A DNA stretch of 38,353 nucleotides from an uncultured Eubacteriales bacterium (GCA_948467545.1 CAOKER010000017.1:1-38353), one strand, 5' to 3'. Shown: positions 16,849 to 26,844, counted from the stretch's first letter. Numbers and translations are program-made. The notes: a model not told the origin generated them from the letters alone.

Positions 16849-17184
16849 ATGAAAGAACAGAAATGTTTAGCAGAGCTGCCGGCATGTCCGGTGGAGACAA
16901 CTTTAATGCTTATCGGAGATAAGTGGAAGGTTTTGATTCTGCGTGATCTTCTTGGCGGCACGAAGCGTTTCGGCGAGTTGAAAAAATCTTTGGGTTCTGT
17001 TTCGCAGAAGGTTTTGACTGCACAGCTTCGTGATATGGAAAAAAGCGGGCTCATTAACCGTATGGTATATGCCGAGGTACCGCCGAGGGTAGAGTATTCT
17101 CTGACTCCGCTTGGAGAAAGCTTAAAACCTATTCTTGACGTAATGCAGACATGGGGAGAAAAATATAAAAATTCACTAAAGTGA
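16849..17184 (+). CDS. HxlR-family winged-helix transcriptional regulator
   Basis: Residues about 13-105 form the HxlR winged helix: CPVETTLMLIGDKWKVLILRDLL, RFGELKKSLG, VSQKVLTAQLRDMEKSGLI, then the wing with PPRVEYSLTPLGESL. HxlR proteins bind as dimers next to their own gene and a divergent target. Two cysteines lie early, Cys6 and Cys13; YodB, CatR and HypR use an N-terminal cysteine to sense quinones, aldehydes or disulfide stress. I start at ATG 16849 because AAAGG is 13 bases away, whereas the in-frame ATG at 16837 touches it. Divergent orientation makes the hydrolase-macrodomain-sirtuin operon its likely target (inference). Confidence 0.88.
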   Translation: MKEQKCLAELPACPVETTLMLIGDKWKVLILRDLLGGTKRFGELKKSLGSVSQKVLTAQLRDMEKSGLINRMVYAEVPPRVEYSLTPLGESLKPILDVMQTWGEKYKNSLK

Positions 17185-17335
17185 AGATAATAAATATTAA
17201 TGTGGTACAGGTATTGAGTGTAGATTTTTGTCTTTCGGTGAGCTGCGTTGCTCTGCTTGGTGAGTATATTTATCTTGCCGAAATGACTTTGCAGGTGAAT
17301 TTTTTTGATTGTGTTATATACTCACTGATAATGAT

Positions 17336-17378
17336 ACCCCGGTTATTTAGTCTCGGAAAAAGACTTTATAACCGGGGT
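17336..17378. terminator. Hairpin between the convergent HxlR and pyrG genes
   Basis: An 11-base perfect stem (17336-17346 with 17368-17378) containing an inner AGTCT/AGACT pairing. The tails are only weakly T-rich (TTAATAATAT on plus), so it may be a stability or weak bidirectional termination structure. Confidence 0.55.
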
Positions 17379-17398
17379 TAATAATATGAATGGGATAG

Positions 17399-19191
<1,793 letters not shown>

Positions 19192-19201
19192 AATTATATC
19201 T

Positions 19202-19230
19202 ATTATATATCTTTTATTTACGATTGTCAA
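19202..19230 (-). promoter_or_regulatory. Promoter of pyrG
   Basis: On the minus strand TTGACA (19230-19225), 17-base spacer, TATAAT (19207-19202), both boxes perfect. The predicted start is A at about 19195; the GGGC start used for reiterative control of Bacillus pyrG is not seen. Confidence 0.8.
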
Positions 19231-19294
19231 GTGTAAAAATAAAATATCATGGCGTTAATATTAATATGCTGTTATCGCTCTAAATAATTGACAA

Positions 19295-19338
19295 TGGAGG
19301 TACAGGTTCAAAACCCGTACCTCCATCACTTTTTCTTT
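19295..19338 (+). other. Hairpin with the geometry of a tRNA acceptor/T-arm minihelix
   Basis: A 7-base stem (TGGAGGT/ACCTCCA, 19295-19301 with 19319-19325), a 5-base stem (ACAGG/CCCGT with one A-C mismatch) and a 7-base loop TTCAAAA, followed by TCA and CTTTTTCTTT. This is exactly acceptor stem plus T-arm. It may be a tRNA remnant, or simply an intrinsic terminator. Confidence 0.55.
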
Positions 19339-19367
19339 ACCTACGCAGTTTCATTGAGAAAAACAAC

Positions 19368-19407
19368 AAACCCGAACGTTTCACCGATTGGTAAAAGGTT
19401 CGGGTTT
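19368..19407 (-). terminator. Terminator of tRNA-Leu
   Basis: On the minus strand AAACCCGAAC (19407-19398) pairs perfectly with GTTCGGGTTT (19377-19368), followed by GTTGTTTTTC. It begins nine bases after the encoded CCA. Confidence 0.85.
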
Positions 19408-19415
19408 GAATGCTT

Positions 19416-19500
19416 TGGTGCGGGAAACGGGACTTGAACCCGTATGGTATGAACCACACGCCCCTCAAACGTGCGCGTCTGCCAGTTCCGCCACTCCCGC
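19416..19500 (-). tRNA. tRNA-Leu(GAG)
   Basis: An 85-base class II tRNA with encoded CCA. Acceptor stem GCGGGAG pairs with TTCCCGC including a G-T pair. The anticodon loop TTGAGGG gives GAG, reading CUC and CUU leucine codons. A long variable arm (TGGTTCATACCA) confirms the Leu/Ser type, the T-arm is ACGGGTTCAAGTCCCGT, and A73 is the leucine discriminator. A terminator follows directly, so it is a single-gene unit. Confidence 0.96.
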
Positions 19501-19709
19501 GAAAAGTTACATACTCATGCAACGCTTTATATTATACCATAAACGGAATCCTTTGTCAACCAAAAAATATGCACAAATAAACTGTGCATAACTTACTGTA
19601 AAATCAAATATTATACAAAAACAAATGGCCGTGTACGACAGAAAACACTAAGTCAATATGTTTACAGATTATTAATATACATAGCCTTCATTTATGGTAA
19701 AATCAAATC

Positions 19710-21125
19710 ATGAATAAAAAGATAACAAAAAAGCTGATAAGCTGTAAAAATAAAAAGCAATTTTATAATGTTGATATAACAGATATGAATAATCTCGGAA
19801 ACGGTGTAGCACGCGTCGACGGTAAGGTCGTTTTTGTAAAGCATGGAATAACCGGTGATTCGGCTGAAATACAAATTATAAAGGAAACCTCAGATTATTG
19901 TATTGCACGGATTGAAAGGCTTACAGAACCGTCTCGGTACCGTACCTACGGCCGATGCCCATATTTCAGGAGATGCGGAAGCTGTGTTTATACCGAAATA
20001 TCAAGAGAATATGAGCTTGAGCTGAAAAAGAAAACGGTTATAAGCGAGCTTCGTAAAAACGGACTTTATGATATTGAAGTGTCTGATACTGTCAGTAGCG
20101 GCAGCCATAGCGGGTACCGCAACAAAATACAGATTCCCATAGGAAGAGATAAAAACGGAAAAACGATAACAGGGTATTACGCCGGGCATTCGCATGAAAT
20201 TATTCCATGCGAGAACTGCGTACTACACCCCGGCATCGTGAATGAAATTATATCGTTTGTGCGAAGTTATGCAGAATGTGAAGACTGGAATTTCCTGCGG
20301 CATATTTATCTTAGGGCAGGAGAGGACTGTACAGGACATAAGAATATTATGCTTTGTATTGTGTCAGAGAAAAAGCCTATTAAAATTGATGAATTTGCGG
20401 ACAGCGTATGTAAAAAATTTTCTCAAATAAGCGGTGTTCTTCTAAATTACAATACAGAAGATACAAATGTAATTCTTGGAGAAAAATTTGAAATAATTCG
20501 CGGGCGGGATTATATAAGCGATTGTCTATGCGGTCTGAATTTCAGAATTTCTCCGCAATCGTTCTATCAAGTAAATCATGATGCTGCCGAATCAGCATAC
20601 CGCATTATCGCCGAAAAGATAAATTTATTACCTGGAGAGCGGTTGCTTGATTTGTACTGTGGAATCGGAACAATCGGCCTGACCGTAGCGTCGCAGACAG
20701 AAGGGACATATCTTACAGGGATTGAGATTGTACCTGAAGCGGTTAAAAATGCCGAATACAACGCCGCAACGAACGGCTTTACTGTCTGCGGCTCGGAAGA
20801 TCTTTATTCATGCAAGCCGAACGGTTCTCCGCGCGCCGCATTTATCTGCGGAAGTGCCGATAATATACCTCACGGGGTATACGATGCGGTGATTATTGAT
20901 CCGCCGAGAAAGGGATGTTCTGCCGCCTTGATTGAGAAGCTTGCCGAGCTGTCGGAAAGGGGCTGCAAAAGGATTGCTTATATGTCTTGTAATCCCGCCA
21001 CGCTTGCAAGGGATCTCGTACTGTTTCGTGAAAGAGGACTTGCTGTAGACGGGGCTGTAATCCCGCTTGATATGTTTCCGGGTACGGGACATGTGGAATG
21101 TATTGTACTTATTAAAAGGCGATAG
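19710..21125 (+). CDS. rlmD: RlmD/RumA-type 23S rRNA (uracil-5-)-methyltransferase
   Basis: SAM-dependent methylation of uracil C5 in 23S rRNA (or a related tRNA/rRNA site). A TRAM domain (about 15-75; DITDMNNLGNGVARVDGKV) is followed by iron-sulfur cysteines Cys83, Cys89, Cys92 (CPYFRRCGSC) and one in IPCENC. The methyltransferase domain has LLDLYCGIGTIGL, a DPPRKGC loop and the nucleophile in YMSCNPATLARDL. 471 residues is normal. No ribosome binding site precedes ATG 19710, but TAAAAT lies six bases upstream, so the message may be nearly leaderless (inference). RlmD, RlmCD and TrmA-like paralogues cannot be told apart with certainty. Confidence 0.9.
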   Translation: MNKKITKKLISCKNKKQFYNVDITDMNNLGNGVARVDGKVVFVKHGITGDSAEIQIIKETSDYCIARIERLTEPSRYRTYGRCPYFRRCGSCVYTEISREYELELKKKTVISELRKNGLYDIEVSDTVSSGSHSGYRNKIQIPIGRDKNGKTITGYYAGHSHEIIPCENCVLHPGIVNEIISFVRSYAECEDWNFLRHIYLRAGEDCTGHKNIMLCIVSEKKPIKIDEFADSVCKKFSQISGVLLNYNTEDTNVILGEKFEIIRGRDYISDCLCGLNFRISPQSFYQVNHDAAESAYRIIAEKINLLPGERLLDLYCGIGTIGLTVASQTEGTYLTGIEIVPEAVKNAEYNAATNGFTVCGSEDLYSCKPNGSPRAAFICGSADNIPHGVYDAVIIDPPRKGCSAALIEKLAELSERGCKRIAYMSCNPATLARDLVLFRERGLAVDGAVIPLDMFPGTGHVECIVLIKRR

Positions 21126-21286
21126 CTTTGTTTACATTAAGCACGTTTGTTTCTTCTATAATAATTAAATAAAGAAATTCTGTTTGCCTGACATTGCATG
21201 AAATCCGGCAGCATATATCCATGGGCAGGATGCTTAACTTTCGATATACCGAGTTACGTTCGCAGTCAGATATAACTTAAAAGTGA
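21126..21286. other. Intergenic stretch before repeat copy B
   Basis: No gene, terminator or clear promoter is visible here. The right half of the gap to 21533 holds repeat copy B and the leader of the ABC transporter. Confidence 0.4.
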
Positions 21287-21395
21287 GATGTCTCCAGCCT
21301 ATTTTGCGGTAGGCTCCGTCGGTTTTTCAGTTGCGGATTTTGCGGAATGTACCGCCGGTTGACCGCCTTATGACAGCGCTTTGCACCTTATTGAA
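21287..21395 (+). repeat. Dispersed structured repeat, copy B
   Basis: Begins GATGTCTCC and ends GCGCTTTGCACCTTATTGAA (21376-21395). The last 20 bases are identical to copy C. Inside, AGCCTA/TAGGCT (21295-21314) takes the place of CCGCCT/AGGCGG in copy C, so the stem is kept while the bases differ. Confidence 0.7.
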
Positions 21396-21533
21396 CGGAC
21401 ATTAATGCAGGTGTTTGGGTTCTTTATCCATGGATTTTGCTTTATTATTTGTCGGCTGAATGCACCATAGAAATCTGATGACCGATTTTCAGGTATTATA
21501 GAAAAAACAAAAGAATAAAGGGAAAAATTAATT

Positions 21534-22352
21534 ATGTCACTCATAAAATGTAATGATGTTTCATTTTCATATGAAGGAAAGACTATTGTATCCGGGCTTT
21601 CATTCAATGTCGAATCAGGCAATTATTTATGTATAGTAGGGGAGAACGGCTCAGGCAAAAGCACACTTATAAAAGGGTTGCTCGGTCTCAAGGCGGCGTC
21701 ATCCGGTAAGATAACTTTCGGGGACGGCTTGACTCAGAAAGAGATAGGGTATTTACCTCAGCAAACCGGAATACAAAGGAATTTTCCCGCCTCGGTTTAT
21801 GAGGTTGTGCTTTCGGGAACACTTGGAAAAAGCCCGCTTCGCCCTTTTTATTCTTTAAAAGAGAAAAGAGCGGCAGAGCATAATATGGAGAAGCTTGGAA
21901 TATTGAATTTGTCAAAAAGATGTTACCGTGAGCTTTCCGGGGGTCAGCAACAGCGGGTTTTATTGGCGCGTGCGCTCTGTGCAACAAAACGTCTGATACT
22001 TTTGGACGAGCCGGTTGCGGGGCTTGATCCGATTGTTACTGCCGAGATGTACAGCTTGATTAAAAAGCTGAACCGTGAGGATAATATCACCGTCATTATG
22101 GTATCTCACGATATTCACGGTACGATTGATGACTCAACGCACATACTTCATATGGGAACCAATCCTCTGTTTTTCGGGAAAACCGAGGATTACATCAAAA
22201 GCGATGTCGGGAAAATATTTCTTTGCGGTGAACATACAAGAAGCAAGGAGCATACGGAAGGGAAAGAATGTTCGGGAATTGGAGACAATTTAAATTACGT
22301 CGATTGTTTTGAAACCGAAAGCGATGTAAAAAGCGGTGAGCGCGATGATTGA
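21534..22352 (+). CDS. ABC transporter ATPase, zinc/manganese type
   Basis: ATPase of a metal-uptake (ZnuC/AdcC/MntB-like) importer. Walker A GENGSGKST is near 38-46, the Q-loop is LPQQTG, the signature LSGGQQQRV is near 135, Walker B is LILLDEPVAGLD, and the switch His is in VSHD. After about residue 225 there is an extra tail of about 45 residues with His and Cys (CGEHTRSKEHTEGKECSG) that could bind metal. ATG 21534 follows AAAGGG. Its stop overlaps the permease start by eight bases. No substrate-binding protein gene is adjacent. Zinc versus manganese cannot be settled from sequence alone. Confidence 0.87.
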   Translation: MSLIKCNDVSFSYEGKTIVSGLSFNVESGNYLCIVGENGSGKSTLIKGLLGLKAASSGKITFGDGLTQKEIGYLPQQTGIQRNFPASVYEVVLSGTLGKSPLRPFYSLKEKRAAEHNMEKLGILNLSKRCYRELSGGQQQRVLLARALCATKRLILLDEPVAGLDPIVTAEMYSLIKKLNREDNITVIMVSHDIHGTIDDSTHILHMGTNPLFFGKTEDYIKSDVGKIFLCGEHTRSKEHTEGKECSGIGDNLNYVDCFETESDVKSGERDD

Positions 22353-23166
22353 TATAATCAGGTCCCTTTTCTCTTATGATTTTGCGGCAAGGGCGTTGCT
22401 TGCGGGGACGGCGATTTCCATATGTGCGGCATTGCTTGGGGTAGTCATAACGCTTAGACGATATACGATGCTTGGAGACGGACTTTCACACACAGCATTT
22501 GGAGCGGTAGCTGTGGCCGCTGCTTTAAACTGGTCGCCGTATTGGTTTACTTTAATTGTAACAATTGCTGTAACGTTTTTGATTCTTCGCATGAATTTAG
22601 ATTCGGCGAGCGGAGATAATGCGGTTGCTGTGATATCAACAGTGTCGCTTGCCGTTGGGATTATGGTAATTTCCTGTAATTCAGGCATTAATGTAAATAT
22701 GAATGAGTATCTTTTCGGAAGTGTACTCTCCATGAGCAGGGATGATGTTAGAATATCGTTCTTACTGTCTGCTATAGTTCTTACGGCATTCATTTTATGT
22801 CACCGTGCGATTTTCAGCGTAACATTTGATGAAAATTTTTGCCGTGCCTGCGGAATAAATACAAGACTTTATATAGATCTGCTTTCTGTTCTCACCGCCA
22901 TTACGGTGGTAATGGGCATGAGAATTGTAGGCGCACTTTTGATGACAAATCTTCTAATATATCCTGCGGTTTCTTCAATGAGGCTGCTGCGTAGCTTTAA
23001 AAGCGTTTTAATATGCTCATCGGTTATTTCTGTCATATGTTTTTTCGTAGGCATTGCCGCGTCGAGTATATTCGGAACTCCGGCAGGATCCGGGGTGGTA
23101 ATTGCGAATATTTTCGTGTATGCCGTGTCTTCTCTGATTTCCGTAATAAGAAAACGCAGCCGATAA
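22345..23166 (+). CDS. ABC transporter permease, zinc/manganese type
   Basis: An ABC-3 family permease of 273 residues with about eight hydrophobic segments. GDGLSHTAFGAVA, an early signature of ZnuB/AdcB/MntC-like permeases, is near residue 47, and a late segment reads ALLMTNLLIYPAVSS. The start is ATG 22345 with GCGGTGAG about five bases away, inside the end of the ATPase gene, so the two are translationally coupled. It forms the membrane pore of the importer with the upstream ATPase; the metal-binding lipoprotein must be encoded elsewhere. Confidence 0.9.
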   Translation: MIDIIRSLFSYDFAARALLAGTAISICAALLGVVITLRRYTMLGDGLSHTAFGAVAVAAALNWSPYWFTLIVTIAVTFLILRMNLDSASGDNAVAVISTVSLAVGIMVISCNSGINVNMNEYLFGSVLSMSRDDVRISFLLSAIVLTAFILCHRAIFSVTFDENFCRACGINTRLYIDLLSVLTAITVVMGMRIVGALLMTNLLIYPAVSSMRLLRSFKSVLICSSVISVICFFVGIAASSIFGTPAGSGVVIANIFVYAVSSLISVIRKRSR

Positions 23167-23197
23167 AAATTTGATGTATATATTTATTTTGCCGTTC

Positions 23198-23887
23198 TTA
23201 AATTATTCGGTTATTTTTTCTCTCCGGCAAAAGTCCGAGCGATAAATTTTTATCGTTGTATTCCCATATAACAATAAGCTTACCGTCTTCGATGGAGACA
23301 GATGATTCTGTATTGGTGAATTCATTGCTGACGCCGATAGGAAAGCTGCAGCTTATCTCGGCATTATTTAATTCGTATTTAAGTCCTCTGAGGCCAACGC
23401 TTCTGCAGGAGTCGCCGAGACTGAATACCGATACGGTTCCCGTATAACCGGATTTAAAATGCAGAGACTCATTTTCAATAACGGCAATTACTGTGTTGTC
23501 CGAAATAAGCCACCCATGACCTCCGTGCCTGTTTAAATATTCAAGAGACTGTATGTTGGCAATTGTGTGATCAATACGTCCGCCGAGACCTCCGTAAATG
23601 CAGAATTCTTTCAGGCCTTTTTCTATTCCGATCTTAATTGCGGCAAGCATATCTGTGTCGTCTTTTTCTTTTGGAAGAACAATTGTATTAGCGTCGTCGG
23701 GAATAAACCCTGTTGAGTCAAAATCTCCGATTATAAGATTCGGAGCGATTCCGTATGATTGGAGGTATTTAAGGCCTGCGTCTGCCGCGATTATATATCC
23801 GTCACGCACATTTTCAGTGGTAAGCTTCATTTTGCCGTAATCTCCGGCGCCGAAGATATAACATTTATTACTCATATGTATACTCAT
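23198..23887 (-). CDS. thiN: Thiamine pyrophosphokinase
   Basis: Transfers pyrophosphate from ATP to thiamine to make thiamine pyrophosphate. Family motifs: AADAGLKYL, the metal-binding IGDFDS, KEKDDTDM, YGGLGGRIDHTIAN, and the C-terminal thiamine-binding GLRGLKYEL and VSNEF. About 229 residues. Three starts are possible (GTG 23896, ATG 23887, ATG 23875); I chose 23887 because GGTGA lies five bases before it, but 23875 gives the usual N-terminus and cannot be excluded. It is a single gene convergent with the ABC permease, with only 31 bases between them and no clear terminator. Confidence 0.92.
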   Translation of the reverse strand: MSIHMSNKCYIFGAGDYGKMKLTTENVRDGYIIAADAGLKYLQSYGIAPNLIIGDFDSTGFIPDDANTIVLPKEKDDTDMLAAIKIGIEKGLKEFCIYGGLGGRIDHTIANIQSLEYLNRHGGHGWLISDNTVIAVIENESLHFKSGYTGTVSVFSLGDSCRSVGLRGLKYELNNAEISCSFPIGVSNEFTNTESSVSIEDGKLIVIWEYNDKNLSLGLLPERKNNRII

Positions 23888-23995
23888 ATATGTCACCGTT
23901 ACTTTCTTTTTTATTATATTTTTTTGCAGAAGTTAGCTGGTTATGTTTTTATATTTAAGGTTCTGGTGATATAGATTTCGGTTAAAACCTGCTCG

Positions 23996-24140
23996 TCTAA
24001 AAGCTTTAGCTTTTAGATTATTATACCGCAAGCTTCGGGGCGAAGCGTAATGTTTGGCGGTTTTGCTTGGCAAAATCGGCGTCAATGACGGCGAAGCAAA
24101 ACTTGCATCCTAAAGCTTTAGCTTTAGGATATTATAACAC
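23996..24140. repeat. Palindrome-bounded intergenic element
   Basis: Left end: a 22-base near-perfect palindrome built on AAAGCTTTAGCTTT (23996-24017), then TTATTATACC. Right end: a 24-base palindrome on the same core (24107-24130), then ATTATAACAC. Between them lie GCTTCG/CGAAGC (24032-24046) and TTTTGC/GCAAAA (24061-24075) hairpins. A related half copy is at 36919-36962. No coding capacity is seen. Confidence 0.65.
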
Positions 24141-24197
24141 ACTTTTCCTCCGACCGGCAGTGATTTTTAAAAATATTTTTTGTTTTTCACATTAGCA

Positions 24198-24226
24198 TTG
24201 TTTATAATAAAAATATGTGGTATACT
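24198..24226 (+). promoter_or_regulatory. Probable promoter of ispD
   Basis: TTGTTT (24198-24203), 17-base spacer, TATACT (24221-24226), about 125 bases before the start codon. Confidence 0.5.
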
Positions 24227-24355
24227 GTTTTATAGTTTTTACGGAAAGCTCTGATAAGCTAAGTCCCGGCAGCCGATTCTGTGTTGATGGCGGTGTCTTA
24301 GCGGATAGAGAATTTCTTGCTTTAAGTTATGTTTTATCAAAGGAATGGCGTAACA

Positions 24356-25162
24356 ATGAAGAAAATCACAAGTTGTATTTCAAATACTTTACGCGTCGGA
24401 GCCGGACTTATTCCTCCAAAAAATCGTTTTAATTCGGCAATTGTTTTGGCGGGCGGAACGGGAACAAGAATGGGCGGCGGAAAAGTAACAAAACAGCTGA
24501 TGAGAATTGACGGGATTCCGGTAGTTGTTCGTTCTCTTCTTGCCTTTCAAAATTGTGAGTATGTAAATGAAATAATTGTAGTTGGGCGTGAAGAGGAGTT
24601 AGACTGCTACGCCGACTTTTCCGAAAGTTTTGGGCTGTCCAAAATTACAGCTGTGGTCAAAGGGGGAGAAACTCGGCAGGAATCGGTCTTTTGCGGCATA
24701 CAAAAGATTTCGGATAAATCGGAATATCTTGCAATTCATGACGGTGCAAGGTGTTTGGTTACCTCGGAAATTATTCAAAAAACGTATGACGAAGCAAACA
24801 GGTACGGAGCGGCGGCGGCGGCGGAGCAGATGACCGATACTGTAAAACGCTGTGATGATGCGGGCATGGTGAAGGAAACACTTGACCGCTCGGAGTTATG
24901 GAGAGTGCAGACGCCGCAGACTTTTAAGACGAATATATATCTTGCAGCCGCATATACGGCAGATAAAGAAAAATATAAGGCAACCGATGACTGTATGCTT
25001 GCGGAGCATGTCGGTTTTCGTGTTAAGCTTATTGACTGCGGTCATGAAAATATTAAGATTACTACTTCTCAGGACTTAATTGTCGCGGAAGCTATTTTGA
25101 CCGCAAGAAAAATCAGAATTCAAAAAGAAGCCGATAAGCGAGATAAATCAAAAAAGCAGTAA
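24356..25162 (+). CDS. ispD: 2-C-methyl-D-erythritol 4-phosphate cytidylyltransferase
   Basis: Third step of MEP isoprenoid synthesis: couples CTP to methylerythritol phosphate. The nucleotide-binding LAGGTGTRMGGGKVTKQ is near residue 30, VKGGETRQESV and HDGARCLV follow, and the RVQTPQTF substrate motif and TDDCMLAE are present. 268 residues, with an N-terminal extension of about 24 over typical IspD and a basic C-terminal tail. The start is ATG 24356 behind AAAGGA; an out-of-frame ATG-GCG-TAA mini-frame lies directly between the two. ispF follows after 109 bases, consistent with a shared pathway and perhaps a shared transcript. Confidence 0.94.
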   Translation: MKKITSCISNTLRVGAGLIPPKNRFNSAIVLAGGTGTRMGGGKVTKQLMRIDGIPVVVRSLLAFQNCEYVNEIIVVGREEELDCYADFSESFGLSKITAVVKGGETRQESVFCGIQKISDKSEYLAIHDGARCLVTSEIIQKTYDEANRYGAAAAAEQMTDTVKRCDDAGMVKETLDRSELWRVQTPQTFKTNIYLAAAYTADKEKYKATDDCMLAEHVGFRVKLIDCGHENIKITTSQDLIVAEAILTARKIRIQKEADKRDKSKKQ

Positions 25163-25271
25163 GGATTTGATAAAAACAGTTAAATGCATGTTTTGATATT
25201 GCGGACGTGTGATTTACAGAAAAATTCAGATCGTCAATAAATATGTGTATACGGAGATATAATAAAATAAC

Positions 25272-25781
25272 ATGAGTAATAATGAATCAGCTTTAATTGT
25301 TCCGAGAGTAGGGCACGGTTACGATGTTCACAGACTTGTGCCGAACCGAAAGCTTGTCCTCGGAGGAATTGAAATTCCATATGAAAAGGGATTGCTCGGA
25401 CACTCCGATGCGGATGTTCTCACACATGCAATAATGGATTCTCTTCTCGGCGCGGCAGCTTTGGGAGATATAGGATTACACTTTCCCGATTCTGATGAAA
25501 AGTATAGCGGAGCAGACAGTATCGAGCTTGCAAAGCAGGTTTTTTCTATGATATACAATAGAGGCTACAAAATTTCCAACATAGACGCAACCATAATTGC
25601 ACAAAGGCCGAAGCTTAAAGAATATATTCCCAAAATGCGCAGCAAGCTTTCGGAAACATTTAATATATATATTGACGATATTAATGTCAAAGCAACAACG
25701 GAGGAGGGACTCGGCTTTACCGGAGACGGCTCGGCGATTTCGGCGCATGCGGTATCCGTTGTATTCAAAATGCTGTCTTGA
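25272..25781 (+). CDS. ispF: 2-C-methyl-D-erythritol 2,4-cyclodiphosphate synthase
   Basis: Fifth step of the MEP pathway: cyclises CDP-methylerythritol phosphate with release of [12 protein letters not shown] carries the first metal ligands (Asp, His), [14 protein letters not shown] the third His, then [10 protein letters not shown], and the C-terminal [22 protein letters not shown] signature is read in two parts. 169 residues, typical. The start ATG 25272 has CGGAG about 15 bases upstream, a long spacing that suggests weak initiation. A GC-rich hairpin follows immediately. Confidence 0.96.
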   Translation: MSNNESALIVPRVGHGYDVHRLVPNRKLVLGGIEIPYEKGLLGHSDADVLTHAIMDSLLGAAALGDIGLHFPDSDEKYSGADSIELAKQVFSMIYNRGYKISNIDATIIAQRPKLKEYIPKMRSKLSETFNIYIDDINVKATTEEGLGFTGDGSAISAHAVSVVFKMLS

Positions 25782-25788
25782 AAAAATA

Positions 25789-25809
25789 CCGCCTGCCATA
25801 GGCAGGCGG
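25789..25809 (+). terminator. GC-rich hairpin after ispF
   Basis: Perfect 9-base stem CCGCCTGCC/GGCAGGCGG with loop ATA. No T-tract follows, so it may act in mRNA 3'-end protection rather than intrinsic termination. Confidence 0.5.
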
Positions 25810-26062
25810 CGGTATCTTAAGCATCTGTGCCGGAATATGACGGCTCCGCACTTCCTGTATTTAAGGTTAATAATTATCCGTTGCTACGCTGTAATTTGTC
25901 AAGCAAGAGTATATGACAAAACCGAGACAGCCGCTCGGACACCCACACATCCTTTTTTCCGGCAAAAACACGATGCACAGTTTTGGCGTTGCCTTTAATA
26001 TAATATGTGAGCGGCGGGGTTTTGTTACAGCCGCGGCAAGTAAGAAAGGAATGAAAATAAAA

Positions 26063-26737
26063 ATGAAATCAAACAAAGTTATTTTATCTCCCTCTATGCT
26101 CTCCTGTAATTTTGCCCGACTTGAAGAAGATATTCTTAAAGCGGAAAACGCAGGCTGCGAATATCTTCATCTTGATGTTATGGATGGGATATTTGTTCCG
26201 AATATCAGCTTCGGTCCTTGCGTTATTTCTTCAATCAGACCTGTATCAAAAATGATATTCGACGTGCACCTGATGATTACGGAACCGCTTCGTTATGTTG
26301 ACAGCTTTGCAAAGTCCGGGGCAGACATAATTACGATTCATTGTGAAAGCTGTAAAAATCAGCTTGAAACGATGCGTTATATACGTTCACTGGGATTAAA
26401 ATCTTCCGTCTCGATAAAACCGGGTACTCCGGTGTCGGACATTGAAGCTCTTCTTCCTGAAGCGGATATGGTTCTTGTTATGAGCGTCGAGCCGGGCTTC
26501 GGCGGACAGAAATTTATTCCCGAAACACTTGATCATGTTCATGAGCTGGTCAGACTTAAGGATAAGTATAATTATAATTACGATATAGAAATAGACGGAG
26601 GTATTAACCTTGACAATGTGGCGGATGCGGTTCGTGCGGGAGTAAATGTGATAGTCGCAGGCTCGGCGATTTTCGGAACATCGGATATCGAAAAAGCGGT
26701 AAGAGAATTCAGAGAGAGGGCATGTGTGCAGTTATGA
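26063..26737 (+). CDS. rpe: Ribulose-phosphate 3-epimerase
   Basis: Interconverts ribulose 5-phosphate and xylulose 5-phosphate in the pentose phosphate pathway. (beta/alpha)8 barrel with LSPSMLSCNFARL, metal-binding HLDVMDGIFVPN, FDVHLM, the VMSVEPGFGGQ flexible loop and EIDGGIN, then VAGSAIFG. 224 residues. A much longer frame opens upstream at 25913, but homology begins at KVILSPSML. ATG 26063 lies 12 bases after AAAGGA, and an earlier in-frame ATG (26051) directly touches that box and is unlikely to be used. The 280 bases upstream hold no other gene I can support. Confidence 0.95.
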   Translation: MKSNKVILSPSMLSCNFARLEEDILKAENAGCEYLHLDVMDGIFVPNISFGPCVISSIRPVSKMIFDVHLMITEPLRYVDSFAKSGADIITIHCESCKNQLETMRYIRSLGLKSSVSIKPGTPVSDIEALLPEADMVLVMSVEPGFGGQKFIPETLDHVHELVRLKDKYNYNYDIEIDGGINLDNVADAVRAGVNVIVAGSAIFGTSDIEKAVREFRERACVQL

Positions 26738-26844
26738 TACTCAGCAGCATTCAGTATTAAGCCAATGTACAAGTCCATGCTGTTTTACGATTTAGATTAA
26801 CTTGTTATATATAATCTTTAATAAGCTTTGAGGATTTTTGATAA

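Noticed and set aside
17181..17381. 66-codon frame starting with GTG at the HxlR stop codon
   Set aside because: It has no ribosome binding site or recognisable sequence and ends inside the hairpin between HxlR and pyrG; it is most likely chance.
24001..24130. CRISPR-like repeats
   Set aside because: The two AAAGCTTT palindromes are only two units with unequal flanks and no spacers of even length; there are no cas genes.
25913..26062. 50-residue N-terminal extension of ribulose-phosphate epimerase
   Set aside because: Family homology starts at KVILSPSML and a proper ribosome binding site lies just before ATG 26063; the extension is untranslated leader.
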